A DNA stretch of 64,000 nt from Simonsiella muelleri ATCC 29453 (lineage in GTDB: Bacteria > Pseudomonadota > Gammaproteobacteria > Burkholderiales > Neisseriaceae): assembly GCF_002951835.1 (NCBI RefSeq), contig NZ_CP019448.1, forward strand, positions 1 through 64,000. Reading direction: 5' to 3'. Below are positions 8,652 through 17,970 of this stretch, in pieces (the first letter of the stretch is position 1; every line of letters starts with the position of its first letter). Under the pieces are notes generated by a model. The model saw only the letters and a list, made by a program, of their open reading frames with translations. It had not been told where the DNA came from and searched no databases. The position numbers and the translations under genes were made by a program.

Positions 8652-9370
8652 GTATTTTAATCAAAAATTTAACCGTTAGTTATCAAGCGCGTCCAGCCGT
8701 GCATCATGTAGATATGATTTTTCCAACAGGTTGTATGTACGCCATTTTCGGGCCCAATGGCGCAGGCAAATCCACGCTACTCAAAACCATGATGGGTTTG
8801 TTGCGCTGTAACACGGGTTCAGTGGAGTGGCAAAATTTGCAACGCGCCGACATCGCTTACTTGCCGCAGCAATCTGATGTGGACAGAAGTCAGCCAATGA
8901 GTGTGTTTGAATTGGCGGCGATGGGGTTATGGTATGAGATTGGCTTTTTCGGACGCGTGAACCCGACACAACGTGAACGCGTTCAGGCTGCCTTAAATCG
9001 TGTGGATATGGGCGATTTTGCCAATCGAACGATTAATGAATTGTCTAATGGACAATTTCAGCGCGTTTTGTTGGCGCGAATGCTGGTGCAAAATGCGAAA
9101 TTTCTTCTTTTAGATGAGCCATTTAATGCAGTTGATGCCAAAACCACTTACGCGCTTTTGGACGTATTGCGCCAAGAAAATCGTCAAGGAAAAGCCGTGA
9201 TTGCAGTGTTGCATGATTATGAACAGGTTCGCGCTTATTTTCCACATACCTTTTTAATTGCACGTGAAAAAATTGCTGATGGCAAAACCGAAAATGTTTT
9301 AACCGATGAATTACTAAGTCGCGCCAATGCATTAGCGCAAGCGGCGGAAGATGATGATTGGTGTGAGTGA
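8648..9370 (+). CDS. Zinc/manganese-type ABC transporter ATP-binding protein
   Basis: The 240-residue protein belongs to the ZnuC/MntB family of metal importer ATPases: Walker A GPNGAGKST, the typical YLPQQSDVDRSQPMSVFELAAMG stretch, signature LSNGQFQR, Walker B LLLDEPF and the switch in VLHDYEQV. The frame extends upstream to 8618, but MSILIKNLTVSYQ at 8648 is the family start and overlaps the upstream stop as ATGA. No permease gene follows. The likely binding protein is encoded 6 kb away at 15599-16513. The metal is inferred from the family only. Confidence 0.85.
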   Translation: MSILIKNLTVSYQARPAVHHVDMIFPTGCMYAIFGPNGAGKSTLLKTMMGLLRCNTGSVEWQNLQRADIAYLPQQSDVDRSQPMSVFELAAMGLWYEIGFFGRVNPTQRERVQAALNRVDMGDFANRTINELSNGQFQRVLLARMLVQNAKFLLLDEPFNAVDAKTTYALLDVLRQENRQGKAVIAVLHDYEQVRAYFPHTFLIAREKIADGKTENVLTDELLSRANALAQAAEDDDWCE

Positions 9371-9525
9371 ATTTGGCGCAAATCATTAAGGCAGCCTGAA
9401 ACCCTAAAAGCGTGGTGCGCGGCAAGACGCGCGTCCCAATCAAATATAGTCGTTTAAAATTAAAAATATGACTGCGTTGTCCATTCTCTTATGTACTAGA
9501 CGTATGCGGTGGTTGCGGTAATATT

Positions 9526-9569
9526 AAAAAACAGTAGGTGTAGATTAGCTATTCAACCAATCTACACCT
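9526..9569 (-). terminator. Terminator after leuS
   Basis: AGGTGTAGATT (9536-9546) and AATCTACACCT (9559-9569) form an 11-bp stem. Read on the minus strand, it follows the leuS stop and is followed by ACTGTTTTTTAA. Confidence 0.8.
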
Positions 9570-9575
9570 CAAAAA

Positions 9576-12203
9576 TTAAACCACAATATTCACCAAACGT
9601 TTAGGCACCACAATCACTTTTTTCGGCTCTTTGCCGTCCATGAATTTTTGTGCGCCTGCGGTGGCAAAGGCGGCAGCTTTGATGGTGTCTTCATTGGCAT
9701 CAACAGCAACATTAATTTTGTCGCGCAATTTACCGTTTACTTGTACCATCATTTCCACTTCGGTTTGCACTAATGCTGCTTCGTCGACTTTTAGCCACGT
9801 TTGTTGCCATAAATGGCTACCGTTTGTGAGTTCGCTCCACAAAGTTTCGGTGATGTGTGGCACGATGGGCGACAATAAAATCACCACAGACTCAATCACT
9901 TCACGCGCTACCGCTTGTCCGATTTCACCCGATTTATCGGTTTTGTCATATTGGTTGAGCAACTCCATGACTGCCGCAATCGCCGTGTTAAACTGCTGAC
10001 GGCGGTCATAATCATCGGTAACTTTGGCAATTGTGCTATGCAATTTGAAGCGCAAATCTTTCAGGCTGCCTGAAAGTTCACCGCCTGCGAATTTCACGAC
10101 ATTTGCGCCGCCATTTTGTACAAACTCATACACCGTGCGCCACAAACGCGCCAAGAAACGATGTGCGCCCGCCACACCCGCATCCGACCATTCCAAAGAT
10201 TGTTCTGGCGGAGACGCAAACATCATAAACAAACGCGCTGTATCTGCGCCGTATGCGTCAATGATTTCTTGTGGGTCTACGCCATTATTTTTGGACTTGG
10301 ACATTTTTTCCACGCCACCAATCACAACAGGCTGACCGTCTGCGTTTAAAGTTGCGCTCACGGGGCGACCTTTGTCATCGGTTTGTACAGTTACCTCGGT
10401 GGGGTTAAACCATTGTTTTTTACCGTCTTCATTCTCGCGATAATAAGTGGCTTGCAGTACCATGCCTTGCGTCAATAATTGCTTAAATGGCTCGCGTACC
10501 GCCACAATATGCTCATCTGCCATCAATTTCGTGAAGAAGCGTGCGTAAAGCAAATGCAAAATCGCGTGTTCAATCCCGCCAATGTATTGGTCGGCTTGAC
10601 CCCAATATTGTACTGCGTTTGGTTCCACCATGCCCTCTTCAAATTTGGGCGACATATAACGGAATTGATACCAACTAGACTCGTTAAATGTATCCATCGT
10701 ATCGGTTTCGCGGCGTGCAGGTTTGCCGCAATTGGGGCAAGTGGTTTCGTAAAATTCGGGCATTTTTGTCAATGGCGAACCCGAACCATCAGGAATCACA
10801 TTTTCAGGCAGCACGACTGGCAAATCTTGTTCAGGAACAGGTACATCACCGCAATCTTCGCAATGAATAATCGGAATCGGACAGCCCCAATAACGTTGGC
10901 GCGAAATACCCCAATCACGCAAACGGTATTGCGTTTTGGGTTCTCCCGCGTTCAGACTTTGCAATTTGTTACCGATTGCGTCAAAGGCTGCCTGAAAATT
11001 TAAATCGTTAAATTCATGACTGTTGACCAAAACGCCATTTTCTTTATCGGCATACCATTCTTGCCATGCACTTGCATCAAATGCTTGATTGTCAACGCTA
11101 ATGACTTGTTTAATGGGCAATTTGTATTTGCTGGCAAATTCAAAATCACGTTCATCGTGAGCAGGCACGGCCATAACCGCACCATCGCCATAACCCCACA
11201 ACACATAATTTGCCACCCAAACTTCCAATTTATCGCCATTGAGTGGATTGATGACGTAGCGTCCTGTTGTCAAACCTTTTTTCTCCATTGTTGCCATATC
11301 GGCTTCTGCCACGCTGCCTGCTTTGCATTCATCAATAAATGCTTGTAATTCAGGATTATTTTCGGCGGCTGCTGTAGCCAGTGGGTGTTCAGCGGCAACA
11401 GCAACGTAAGTTGCGCCCATGAGCGTGTCGGGACGCGTGGTATAAACTTGCAAAAATTGTGCATAATCGCTGTTCAAACCTGCTTTGCTGTCGTCTGCGA
11501 TGGTAAAACGCACCGTCATACCGCGTGATTTGCCAATCCAGTTGCGCTGCATGGTTTTGACTTGTTCGGGCCAATCTAAATCGTCCAAATCTGCCAATAA
11601 TTGTTCTGCATAATCGGTGATGCGGTAGTAATACATGGGGATTTCGCGTTTTTCCACCAACGCGCCTGAACGCCAACCACGTCCGTCTACGACTTGCTCA
11701 TTTGCCAATACGGTATTGTCCACAGGGTCCCAATTAACCGTACCTAATTTACGGTAAATAATGCCTTTTTTGAATAAACGTGTAAACAACATTTGTTCCC
11801 AACGATAATATTCAGGGCGACAAGTGGCGAGTTCACGTTCCCAATCCAATGCGAAACCCAACGATTTAAGTTGCTGTTTCATATAATCAATATTCTGATA
11901 CGTCCACGCAGCAGGCGCAACACCACGGTCAATCGCTGCATTTTCGGCAGGCATACCGAACGCGTCCCAACCCATCGGTTGCAACACATTGTATCCTTGC
12001 AATTTTTTAAAACGGCTACGCACATCGCCAATGGTGTAGTTACGGACGTGTCCCATGTGCAATTTACCGCTTGGGTAGGGGAACATAGAAAGACAATAAA
12101 ATTTAGGTTTGCTTGTGTCTTCGGTGGCATTGAAAGCGCGATGTTCTGCCCATTTTTGTTGGGCTTGCGGTTCAATCGTGGAAGGTTGATATTGTTCTTG
12201 CAT
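9576..12203 (-). CDS. leuS: Leucyl-tRNA synthetase
   Basis: This class I synthetase charges tRNA-Leu in the cytoplasm. The 875-residue length is normal. The ATP site is seen as PYPSGKLHMGH (HMGH at residues 49-52) and EKMSKSKNNGVDP. The CP1 editing domain (TTRPDTLMGATYVAVAAEHPL) lies between them, followed by the anticodon-binding and C-terminal domains. An uptake sequence inside the gene is read as LSGSLKDL. A second in-gene uptake core lies near 10990. The terminator at 9526-9569 ends the unit. Confidence 0.98.
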   Translation of the reverse strand: MQEQYQPSTIEPQAQQKWAEHRAFNATEDTSKPKFYCLSMFPYPSGKLHMGHVRNYTIGDVRSRFKKLQGYNVLQPMGWDAFGMPAENAAIDRGVAPAAWTYQNIDYMKQQLKSLGFALDWERELATCRPEYYRWEQMLFTRLFKKGIIYRKLGTVNWDPVDNTVLANEQVVDGRGWRSGALVEKREIPMYYYRITDYAEQLLADLDDLDWPEQVKTMQRNWIGKSRGMTVRFTIADDSKAGLNSDYAQFLQVYTTRPDTLMGATYVAVAAEHPLATAAAENNPELQAFIDECKAGSVAEADMATMEKKGLTTGRYVINPLNGDKLEVWVANYVLWGYGDGAVMAVPAHDERDFEFASKYKLPIKQVISVDNQAFDASAWQEWYADKENGVLVNSHEFNDLNFQAAFDAIGNKLQSLNAGEPKTQYRLRDWGISRQRYWGCPIPIIHCEDCGDVPVPEQDLPVVLPENVIPDGSGSPLTKMPEFYETTCPNCGKPARRETDTMDTFNESSWYQFRYMSPKFEEGMVEPNAVQYWGQADQYIGGIEHAILHLLYARFFTKLMADEHIVAVREPFKQLLTQGMVLQATYYRENEDGKKQWFNPTEVTVQTDDKGRPVSATLNADGQPVVIGGVEKMSKSKNNGVDPQEIIDAYGADTARLFMMFASPPEQSLEWSDAGVAGAHRFLARLWRTVYEFVQNGGANVVKFAGGELSGSLKDLRFKLHSTIAKVTDDYDRRQQFNTAIAAVMELLNQYDKTDKSGEIGQAVAREVIESVVILLSPIVPHITETLWSELTNGSHLWQQTWLKVDEAALVQTEVEMMVQVNGKLRDKINVAVDANEDTIKAAAFATAGAQKFMDGKEPKKVIVVPKRLVNIVV

Positions 12204-12594
12204 GATTTTTAACTTTGTTTATGTTTACAAAAAAATAACGCTGAATTATAGCAGTTTCAAGCAGCCTTTTATTATTTGAAATGATTTTTGTGAATTTGAT
12301 TCGCTTCAGGCTGCCTGAAAAATCGTCCTGCCCATCTCGTAACATGAATACGACAAATTTGTATTTTTACATACATATGGTGTGTTAAATAATTAAATTT
12401 AATGAATTGAAATTAAAAAGATTTAACGCATTTTTATTTTTCAGGCAGCCTGAAAAAACGTTTTAACAAATGGATAAATTATTTTTTAATTGGCACGCAC
12501 TATGCTAAAATCATTTAAATTTCAAGCAACTTGATATTTTTCAGTTGCCTAATTTATCTACTTATTTTTTAACTTTCCTTTTTGGAGCAACTTG
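12204..12594. promoter_or_regulatory. Divergent intergenic region of leuS and the surface lipoprotein gene
   Basis: This 391-base AT-rich gap carries two 15-base uptake sequences (near 12304 and 12441). A possible extended -10 element TGCTAAAAT (12503-12511) could drive the lipoprotein gene, and GGAG at 12584-12587 is its ribosome binding site. No small gene is visible. The promoter call is weak because no clear -35 box is present. Confidence 0.35.
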
Positions 12595-13629
12595 ATGATG
12601 AATAAAAAATTAATTGGTTTATTGGTTGTGGCGACATTAGGTTTGAGTGCTTGCGGTCATGGCGGTGGCGCAGAACAACACGCTTTAGGTACAGGCAGCA
12701 CCAGCACCACTGGCTCGGCTGGTGGTGCTAACAATTCCAACGGCTCATCTTCTTCTAATAATAGCAATAACGGTACAGCTACTACAGCTACTACTGATAC
12801 CTCTTCTACAACGACTGATGCCAAAACCACTCAATCAGCGTTTTTGGGATATAGTTTAACTACTTATTTATCTGACTTAGATGTAAATGGCGAAAAACCA
12901 AGTGCTAATTACGTGATACCAACAAACAAAGCGGACATCAATACACTTCAAGTAGAAGGACGCTCTATCTTATTGGTACCCGAAGATAAATTATCAACCA
13001 AAGATTGGTATGAAACCGATGGTAAAGCTGCCTATACAGGTTCAGGAACAACAGGTGTAGCAGGTACTGCAGCAGGGGTTAATCCTGATGCAAAATACCA
13101 AGATGGAACGAAAACATGGAGCGTCATCGGCAATCAATTGCAACATGCAAAATTTGGCGAATTATATGATGAATACGAGAAACACTATCGTTTTGCACAG
13201 GGTGAATTAACGCCCGAAAGTGGTGTGCCAACCTCGCGCGGTCAAGTTAAATATTCAGGCTTCTCTACTTATACTCCGAATATTGAGGCTGCTGGCGTTA
13301 AAGAGAATGTGAAAAAAGGTAAATCTGAATTTATCGTTAATTTTGGTGAAAAAAGTGTGATTGGACAAATTCAACCAGGTCAAGCTGGTGATTTTGACCC
13401 CATTACTTTGAAAGCTGTCATCACAACTGGTAACCAATTCCAAGGTTTAAATACCATACCAGAGGATAAATCTACCTCTTCAAAAGCAGTTGTACAGGGT
13501 GGTTTTTATGGTCCAAATGCAGAAGAAATGGCAGGTGTTTACTTCTACTCAACAGATGAAACAATTTCTCCTGCAGATAAAGTTGATGGCACAAAACCAC
13601 GCGGCACATTCGGCGCAACCAAACAATAA
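12595..13629 (+). CDS. TbpB-like surface lipoprotein (probable Slam substrate)
   Basis: The product has a lipoprotein signal ending LGLSACG, then a long Ser/Thr/Asn/Gly linker (about residues 35-80), then a C-terminal domain with GGFYGPNAEEMAGVYFY and the end GTFGATKQ. That ending is typical of the eight-stranded TbpB/HpuA/fHbp-type barrel of host-protein-binding lipoproteins exported by Slam. The linker would hold the domain away from the outer membrane. The ligand cannot be deduced. The frame opens with TTG-ATG-ATG; the ATG at 12595 sits 7 bases after GGAG and is chosen. No Slam gene is in the window. Confidence 0.8.
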   Translation: MMNKKLIGLLVVATLGLSACGHGGGAEQHALGTGSTSTTGSAGGANNSNGSSSSNNSNNGTATTATTDTSSTTTDAKTTQSAFLGYSLTTYLSDLDVNGEKPSANYVIPTNKADINTLQVEGRSILLVPEDKLSTKDWYETDGKAAYTGSGTTGVAGTAAGVNPDAKYQDGTKTWSVIGNQLQHAKFGELYDEYEKHYRFAQGELTPESGVPTSRGQVKYSGFSTYTPNIEAAGVKENVKKGKSEFIVNFGEKSVIGQIQPGQAGDFDPITLKAVITTGNQFQGLNTIPEDKSTSSKAVVQGGFYGPNAEEMAGVYFYSTDETISPADKVDGTKPRGTFGATKQ

Positions 13630-13706
13630 TTTGTATCCCATTTTTTAACAAGGTTTCAGGCAAACTGAAGATATTTTCAGGCTGCCTGAAAAAATATTCA
13701 ATTAAT

Positions 13707-13877
13707 TGTAGTCGTTTAAAATAAGAACCTGTATTTATAGCCAAGCGCGATGTCTTTTTGACTCATTTAGCACGCCTGCTGCGTTGGCTTAAAAAGCTGC
13801 CTTGTATTCACAAAAATTTTCAATAAAATCAAGTTGTCAATCTTATAAATACAGGTTCTTCATTTAAACGACTATAA
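13707..13877. repeat. 171-bp nested inverted-repeat element (AGAACCTGT family, TAGTCGTTTA outer ends)
   Basis: The outer ends TAGTCGTTTAAA (from 13709) and TTTAAACGACTA (to 13875) enclose inner ends AGAACCTGTATTTATA and TATAAATACAGGTTCT. The two arms match as inverted repeats over about 30 bases. The interior has no coding frame. It shows that two repeat families seen separately elsewhere in the window can occur nested. Confidence 0.8.
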
Positions 13878-13878
13878 A

Positions 13879-14577
13879 TTAACCCAATTTGCCCATTTTT
13901 GCTAATTCATTGGCTTGCGCTAAACGTTCGGGTGTTCCCACGTCCAGCCACAAACCGTCATGAAATTCACCGCTGACACGATTTTCATTCATCGCTTGAC
14001 GCAATAAAAGCGCAAGTTTGGCAGCGGTATGTTTGGGCGTGTTGGCAAACAATGCTGGCTGATACACGCCCACACCACTAAACGTGCCAGATTGTGCGTG
14101 TTGTGTGTCCGATTGCACGCGACCATTTGGTAACAAACCAAAATCGCCTTGCGGATTATGTTCTGGATTGGCAACCAACCAAATATGTGCCAAATTATCG
14201 CCCAGTTGCGTGGCTTGTTTGCAGGCTGCCTGAAAATTAATATCCGTCAAAACATCGCCATTAATTACCAAAAATGGCGCATCACCCAACAAATCCAATG
14301 CAGTCGTAATGCCACCAGCTGTCTCCAAACCATTTGCGCCTTCGGGGGAATACGCAATGTTGACGCCATAAGCTGCGCCGTTGCCTAAAGCTGCCTCAAT
14401 TTTCGCACCCAACCACGCGTGATTAATCACAATTTCGGTAATGCCAGCCGCTTTCAAACGGCGCAAATGCCACCCAATTAATGGCTCATTGCCTGCCATT
14501 AACAGGGGTTTGGGTGTGGTATCGGTAAGTGGGCGCATTCGTTCGCCGCGCCCTGCGGCTAGAATCATGGCTTTCAT
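13879..14577 (-). CDS. murU: N-acetylmuramate alpha-1-phosphate uridylyltransferase MurU
   Basis: MurU makes UDP-MurNAc from MurNAc-1-phosphate and UTP in the peptidoglycan recycling route that bypasses early MurA/MurB steps. The 232-residue protein has the nucleotidyltransferase signature MILAAGRGERMRPLTDTTPKPLL, the LVINGDVLTD metal-binding Asp and the DVGTPERL end. The usual partner kinase AmgK is not in the window. The AGAACCTGT element lies immediately downstream. Confidence 0.88.
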   Translation of the reverse strand: MKAMILAAGRGERMRPLTDTTPKPLLMAGNEPLIGWHLRRLKAAGITEIVINHAWLGAKIEAALGNGAAYGVNIAYSPEGANGLETAGGITTALDLLGDAPFLVINGDVLTDINFQAACKQATQLGDNLAHIWLVANPEHNPQGDFGLLPNGRVQSDTQHAQSGTFSGVGVYQPALFANTPKHTAAKLALLLRQAMNENRVSGEFHDGLWLDVGTPERLAQANELAKMGKLG

Positions 14578-14620
14578 GTTGATTTTCTTTCATTTTATTT
14601 GAATTTGGTTATTTCAAAAT

Positions 14621-14658
14621 TTTCAGGCTGCCTGAATACAACAAAAGGCAGCCTGAAA
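14621..14658. terminator. Paired uptake sequences forming a hairpin between gpmA and murU
   Basis: TTTCAGGCTGCCT (14621-14633) pairs with AGGCAGCCTGAAA (14646-14658). Inverted uptake-sequence pairs commonly serve as terminators in Neisseriaceae. The T run on the minus strand is poor, so termination after gpmA may be partial. Confidence 0.55.
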
Positions 14659-14671
14659 TAAATTCATTGGA

Positions 14672-15355
14672 TTATAAATAGAATTTTTCTAATACGTTTA
14701 AATTATCGTCAAGTTTGTAAACCAAAGGCTGACCTGTTGGGATTTCCAAAGCCATGATGTCCTCATCGGAAATGCCTTCAATGTGTTTGGCTAAAGCGCG
14801 TAACGAATTACCGTGTGCCGCCACCAAAACGCGTTTACCTGACAAAATGGCAGGCGCAATTTCATCTTCCCAAAATGGCAACACACGCTCTAAAGTTACT
14901 TTCAAATTTTCGCCATCTGGAATTACATTGTCTGGCAAATGCGCGTAACGGCGGTCATTGTGTGCGGAAAATTCATCATTTTTATCCAAAAGCGGTGGCA
15001 AAGTGTCATAGCTTCTGCGCCAAATGTGGACTTGTTCATCACCATATTTTTCGGCGGTTTGTTTTTTGTCCAAACCTTGTAATTGTCCGTAATGACGTTC
15101 GTTCAAACGCCAAGTTTTGATTTGCGGTACCCATAATTGGTCGGATTCTTCCAGTACCAAATTACAGGTTTTGATGGCGCGAGTTAAAACCGAAGTAAAC
15201 GCAATATCAAATTCATAGCCTGCTTCTTTTAATTTGCGTCCTGCGGCTTGGGCTTCGGCGATGCCTTGTTCACTTAATTTCACATCACGCCAGCCTGTGA
15301 ATAAATTTTTCGCGTTCCATTCGCTTAAGCCATGGCGGATAAAGACTAGTTCCAT
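14672..15355 (-). CDS. gpmA: 2,3-bisphosphoglycerate-dependent phosphoglycerate mutase
   Basis: GpmA interconverts 3- and 2-phosphoglycerate in glycolysis. The 227-residue protein starts MELVFIRHGLSEWN, in which His8 is the phosphohistidine, and has the second catalytic block VAAHGNSLRAL. The open frame runs to 15409, but those extra 18 residues are not family-like and the ATG at 15355 is preceded by AAGGATTTAT. Confidence 0.97.
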   Translation of the reverse strand: MELVFIRHGLSEWNAKNLFTGWRDVKLSEQGIAEAQAAGRKLKEAGYEFDIAFTSVLTRAIKTCNLVLEESDQLWVPQIKTWRLNERHYGQLQGLDKKQTAEKYGDEQVHIWRRSYDTLPPLLDKNDEFSAHNDRRYAHLPDNVIPDGENLKVTLERVLPFWEDEIAPAILSGKRVLVAAHGNSLRALAKHIEGISDEDIMALEIPTGQPLVYKLDDNLNVLEKFYL

Positions 15356-15458
15356 AAATAAATCCTTAAAAATAAGTGGAGAGAGAAAGCTGAATTTTAA
15401 CCGATTCAATTGGGAAAGAGAATTTTTTCAGGCTGCCTGAAAAATCAAATTCATTTTT

Positions 15459-15600
15459 AGAACCTGTTTTGGTAAGATTGATAACTTAATTTTATTGATA
15501 ATTTTTGCGAATATAAGGCAGTTTTTTAAGCCAATATCGGGGCTATTGGCTTAAAAAGCAACGCAGTAGACGTATGATAAGATTATGAATACAGGTTCTT
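15459..15600. repeat. AGAACCTGT inverted-repeat element, 142 bp
   Basis: The ends are AGAACCTGT (15459-15467) and ACAGGTTCTT (ending 15600). The interior holds a hairpin around AAGCCAATA..TATTGGCTT. The right end supplies the first two bases of the TTA that encodes the stop codon of the metal-binding protein gene (15599-15601). Confidence 0.8.
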
Positions 15601-16513
15601 ATTTCATTGCGCCACTCATTACGCGGACATTGTAGCGGAACAAATCAGCGTAGGTTTTGGCGTTGCCATCACGAGAAAGTGCGTCTGAATACAATTTCCC
15701 ACCAATTTTCGCTCCTGTTTCTTGGGCGATGCGTTGCACCATGCGTCCATCTTTGATGTTTTCCGTGAATACGGCTTTCACGCCTGTTTGTTTGATTTGG
15801 CGAACGATTGCCGCAACTGTTTTGGCGGACGGTTGTGCTTCGGTGCTAACACCTTGTGGCGCAATAAACTCAATACCATAGCGTTTGCCCAAATACGAAA
15901 ACGCATCGTGTCCTGTTAAAACTTTGCGTTGATTTTTGGGAATCGCGTTGAATTGCTGGCGTGCAAAAGCATCTAATTTAGATAATTCTGCTGAATAATT
16001 CTTAAAACGTGCAGCATAATATTTGGCACCAGCGGGGTCTACCTTAATCAATGCAGTGGCGACATTGGACGCATATTTTTGCATCAAAACAGGGTCATGC
16101 CAAACGTGTGGGTCAATTTCGTGGTGATGGTCGTGTCCTGCGTGGTCGTGGTGGTCGTGTTCTTCATGTTCTTCGTGTTTGATGGGGGAGATGCCAGCGG
16201 TGGCTTCAGCGTAGGTAATTTTGCTGTTTTTGACGGCGCGAACCACATCGCCAGTCTCTAAACCCAATCCATTGATTAAGATTAATTTAGCATTGGCTAA
16301 TTTTTTCACATCACCGCCCGTGAGTTGGTAGGCATGTGCATCGCCATCGGCTGGCACTAAATTGCTGACTTGCACGCGTTCGCCGCCAATTTGTTGTGCA
16401 ACATCGCCTAAAATGCTGAAACTGCTTACCACAGAAATGGGTTCTGCCCAAAGGCTGCCTGAAAACGCCAATGAAATCATCAACGCACTCATTTTCATCC
16501 ATTTAATTTTCAT
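15599..16513 (-). CDS. Periplasmic metal-binding protein, ZnuA/MntC type
   Basis: This cluster A-I solute-binding protein captures Zn2+ or Mn2+ for an ABC importer. It has a signal peptide (MKIKWMKMSALMISLAFSGSLWAE), then SVVSSFSILGDVAQQIGGERV, a flexible His/Glu/Asp-rich loop (HEEHEEHDHHDHAGHDHHHEIDPHVWHDP) and metal-ligand regions TGHDAFSYLGKRYGI and YSDALS. The His-rich loop is typical of zinc proteins, while the rest resembles neisserial MntC, so the metal is uncertain. The frame runs to 16558; the ATG at 16513 starts the signal peptide. Its ATPase partner may be 8648-9370. Confidence 0.88.
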   Translation of the reverse strand: MKIKWMKMSALMISLAFSGSLWAEPISVVSSFSILGDVAQQIGGERVQVSNLVPADGDAHAYQLTGGDVKKLANAKLILINGLGLETGDVVRAVKNSKITYAEATAGISPIKHEEHEEHDHHDHAGHDHHHEIDPHVWHDPVLMQKYASNVATALIKVDPAGAKYYAARFKNYSAELSKLDAFARQQFNAIPKNQRKVLTGHDAFSYLGKRYGIEFIAPQGVSTEAQPSAKTVAAIVRQIKQTGVKAVFTENIKDGRMVQRIAQETGAKIGGKLYSDALSRDGNAKTYADLFRYNVRVMSGAMK

Positions 16514-16836
16514 GATTTCTCCAAAATTCAAATAACAGAAAAGCAAATTGTACATCAAGTGTTATATTGTAACAAATGAAAACAAAACGGCTATTTTGTA
16601 GTCTGATGTAGTTTGTTTTAAAAAATTACATAAAATTTAAGATTATTTTTTGGCAAAATTTGATGATTTTTTCATGAATTTGGCGATTAAATTGGCATAA
16701 ATTAGCCAAATTCCCCATTAAATCGTAAAGATTGATTAAATTTTTGGCTTCAATTGTAAAAAATAATTGTACAGATAATCCGAATTTAATTACATTAGAC
16801 TACATAATAAAAACACCACTCTCAAGGAGCAAAATC
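16514..16836. promoter_or_regulatory. Divergent control region of the metal-binding protein gene and prpB
   Basis: This AT-rich 323-base gap contains the motif TGTAGTCTGATGTAGT (16597-16612) and, in the opposite orientation, ATTACATTAGACTACA (16789-16804). They are inverted copies of TGTAGTCTRATGTART, matching at 14 of 16 bases. A further inverted repeat TTGGC-N8-GCCAA lies at 16692-16709. AAGGAG at 16824-16829 is the prpB ribosome binding site. The arrangement suggests paired operators; the regulator is unknown. Confidence 0.45.
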
Positions 16837-17718
16837 ATGAATCAACAATCAGCAGGCGCAAAATTCCGCCAAGCCATCAAAGAATCTCATCCTTTAGCCG
16901 TAGTCGGCTGTGTGAACGCGTATTTCGCGCGTTTGGCAACCGCGAGCGGCTTTAAAGCTATTTACTTGTCAGGCGGTGGCGTGGCGGCGTGTTCGTGCGG
17001 CATTCCAGACTTGGGCATCACCACGATGGAAGATGTATTGATTGATGCACAACGCATCACCGATAACGTGGACACACCTTTACTGGTGGATATTGATGTC
17101 GGTTGGGGGGGCGCATTCAATATTGCCCGAACCATTCGCGCTTTTGAACGTGCAGGCGTGGCAGCAGTGCATATTGAAGATCAAGTGGCACAAAAACGTT
17201 GTGGTCATCGTCCTAATAAAGCCATTGTTTCTAAAGATGAAATGGTGGACAGGATTAAAGCAGCGGTGGATGCTCGTGTAGATGAAAATTTTGTCATTAT
17301 GGCGCGAACCGATGCTTTGGCGGTGGAGGGTTTGGACGCAGCAATTGAACGTGCTCAAGCTTGTGTAGAAGCAGGTGCGGACATGATTTTCCCTGAAGCG
17401 ATGACAGAATTGTCTATGTATCAACAATTTGCGGACGCAGTAAAAGTGCCTGTGTTAGCGAATATTACTGAATTTGGCGCAACGCCCCTTTACACACAAC
17501 AAGAATTGGCGCAAAACGGTGTCTCTTTGGTGCTGTATCCTTTATCAACATTCCGTGCGGCAAGTGCGGCGGCTTTGAATGTGTATCAAGCAATTATGCG
17601 TGATGGTACGCAAGCAAATGTCGTGGACACGATGCAATCACGCGCGGATTTGTATGAATATCTCAATTATCACGATTTTGAACAAAAATTAGATAAATTA
17701 TTCAGTCAAAATAAATAA
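16837..17718 (+). CDS. prpB: Methylisocitrate lyase PrpB
   Basis: PrpB splits 2-methylisocitrate into pyruvate and succinate, the last step of the methylcitrate cycle for propionate use. The 293-residue protein shows VDIDVGWGG (Mg2+ binding), the catalytic loop KRCGHRPNK and the C-terminal LYPLSTFRAAS block. The frame opens at 16732, but the AAGGAG at 16824 and the family start MNQQSAGAKFR fix the ATG at 16837. It heads the prp cluster with prpC, acnD and prpF on the same strand. Confidence 0.95.
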   Translation: MNQQSAGAKFRQAIKESHPLAVVGCVNAYFARLATASGFKAIYLSGGGVAACSCGIPDLGITTMEDVLIDAQRITDNVDTPLLVDIDVGWGGAFNIARTIRAFERAGVAAVHIEDQVAQKRCGHRPNKAIVSKDEMVDRIKAAVDARVDENFVIMARTDALAVEGLDAAIERAQACVEAGADMIFPEAMTELSMYQQFADAVKVPVLANITEFGATPLYTQQELAQNGVSLVLYPLSTFRAASAAALNVYQAIMRDGTQANVVDTMQSRADLYEYLNYHDFEQKLDKLFSQNK

Positions 17719-17970
17719 TTTGTTTTTCAGGCAGCCTGAAAGTACATAGCAAAACAAATTTGGCAAGTTTGGGTATTTATGCCTGACAGGTTCTGATTTT
17801 TGCGAATGTACTGGACTGGACATTGATGCCCGACCGACGACTACCTTTTTCTCTTTTGGCTTGTCTTCTCAAGGCGGAGAGTCAAAGTAGTGGGGTTAAG
17901 CTGTTGGTATGTTTTTTCAGGCAGCCTGAAAACCAATCAATTCGTCTTTTTTCATCTTTTTAATTTTTAA

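Noticed and set aside
15657..16261. Plus-strand frames opposite the metal-binding protein gene, one rich in Val/Met/Phe
   Set aside because: They are antisense of the His-rich loop and of the conserved protein; no independent signals support them.
17719..17915. Possible gene remnant between prpB and prpC
   Set aside because: No continuous frame with family resemblance was found; only a short ACAGGTTCT similarity to the repeat family.
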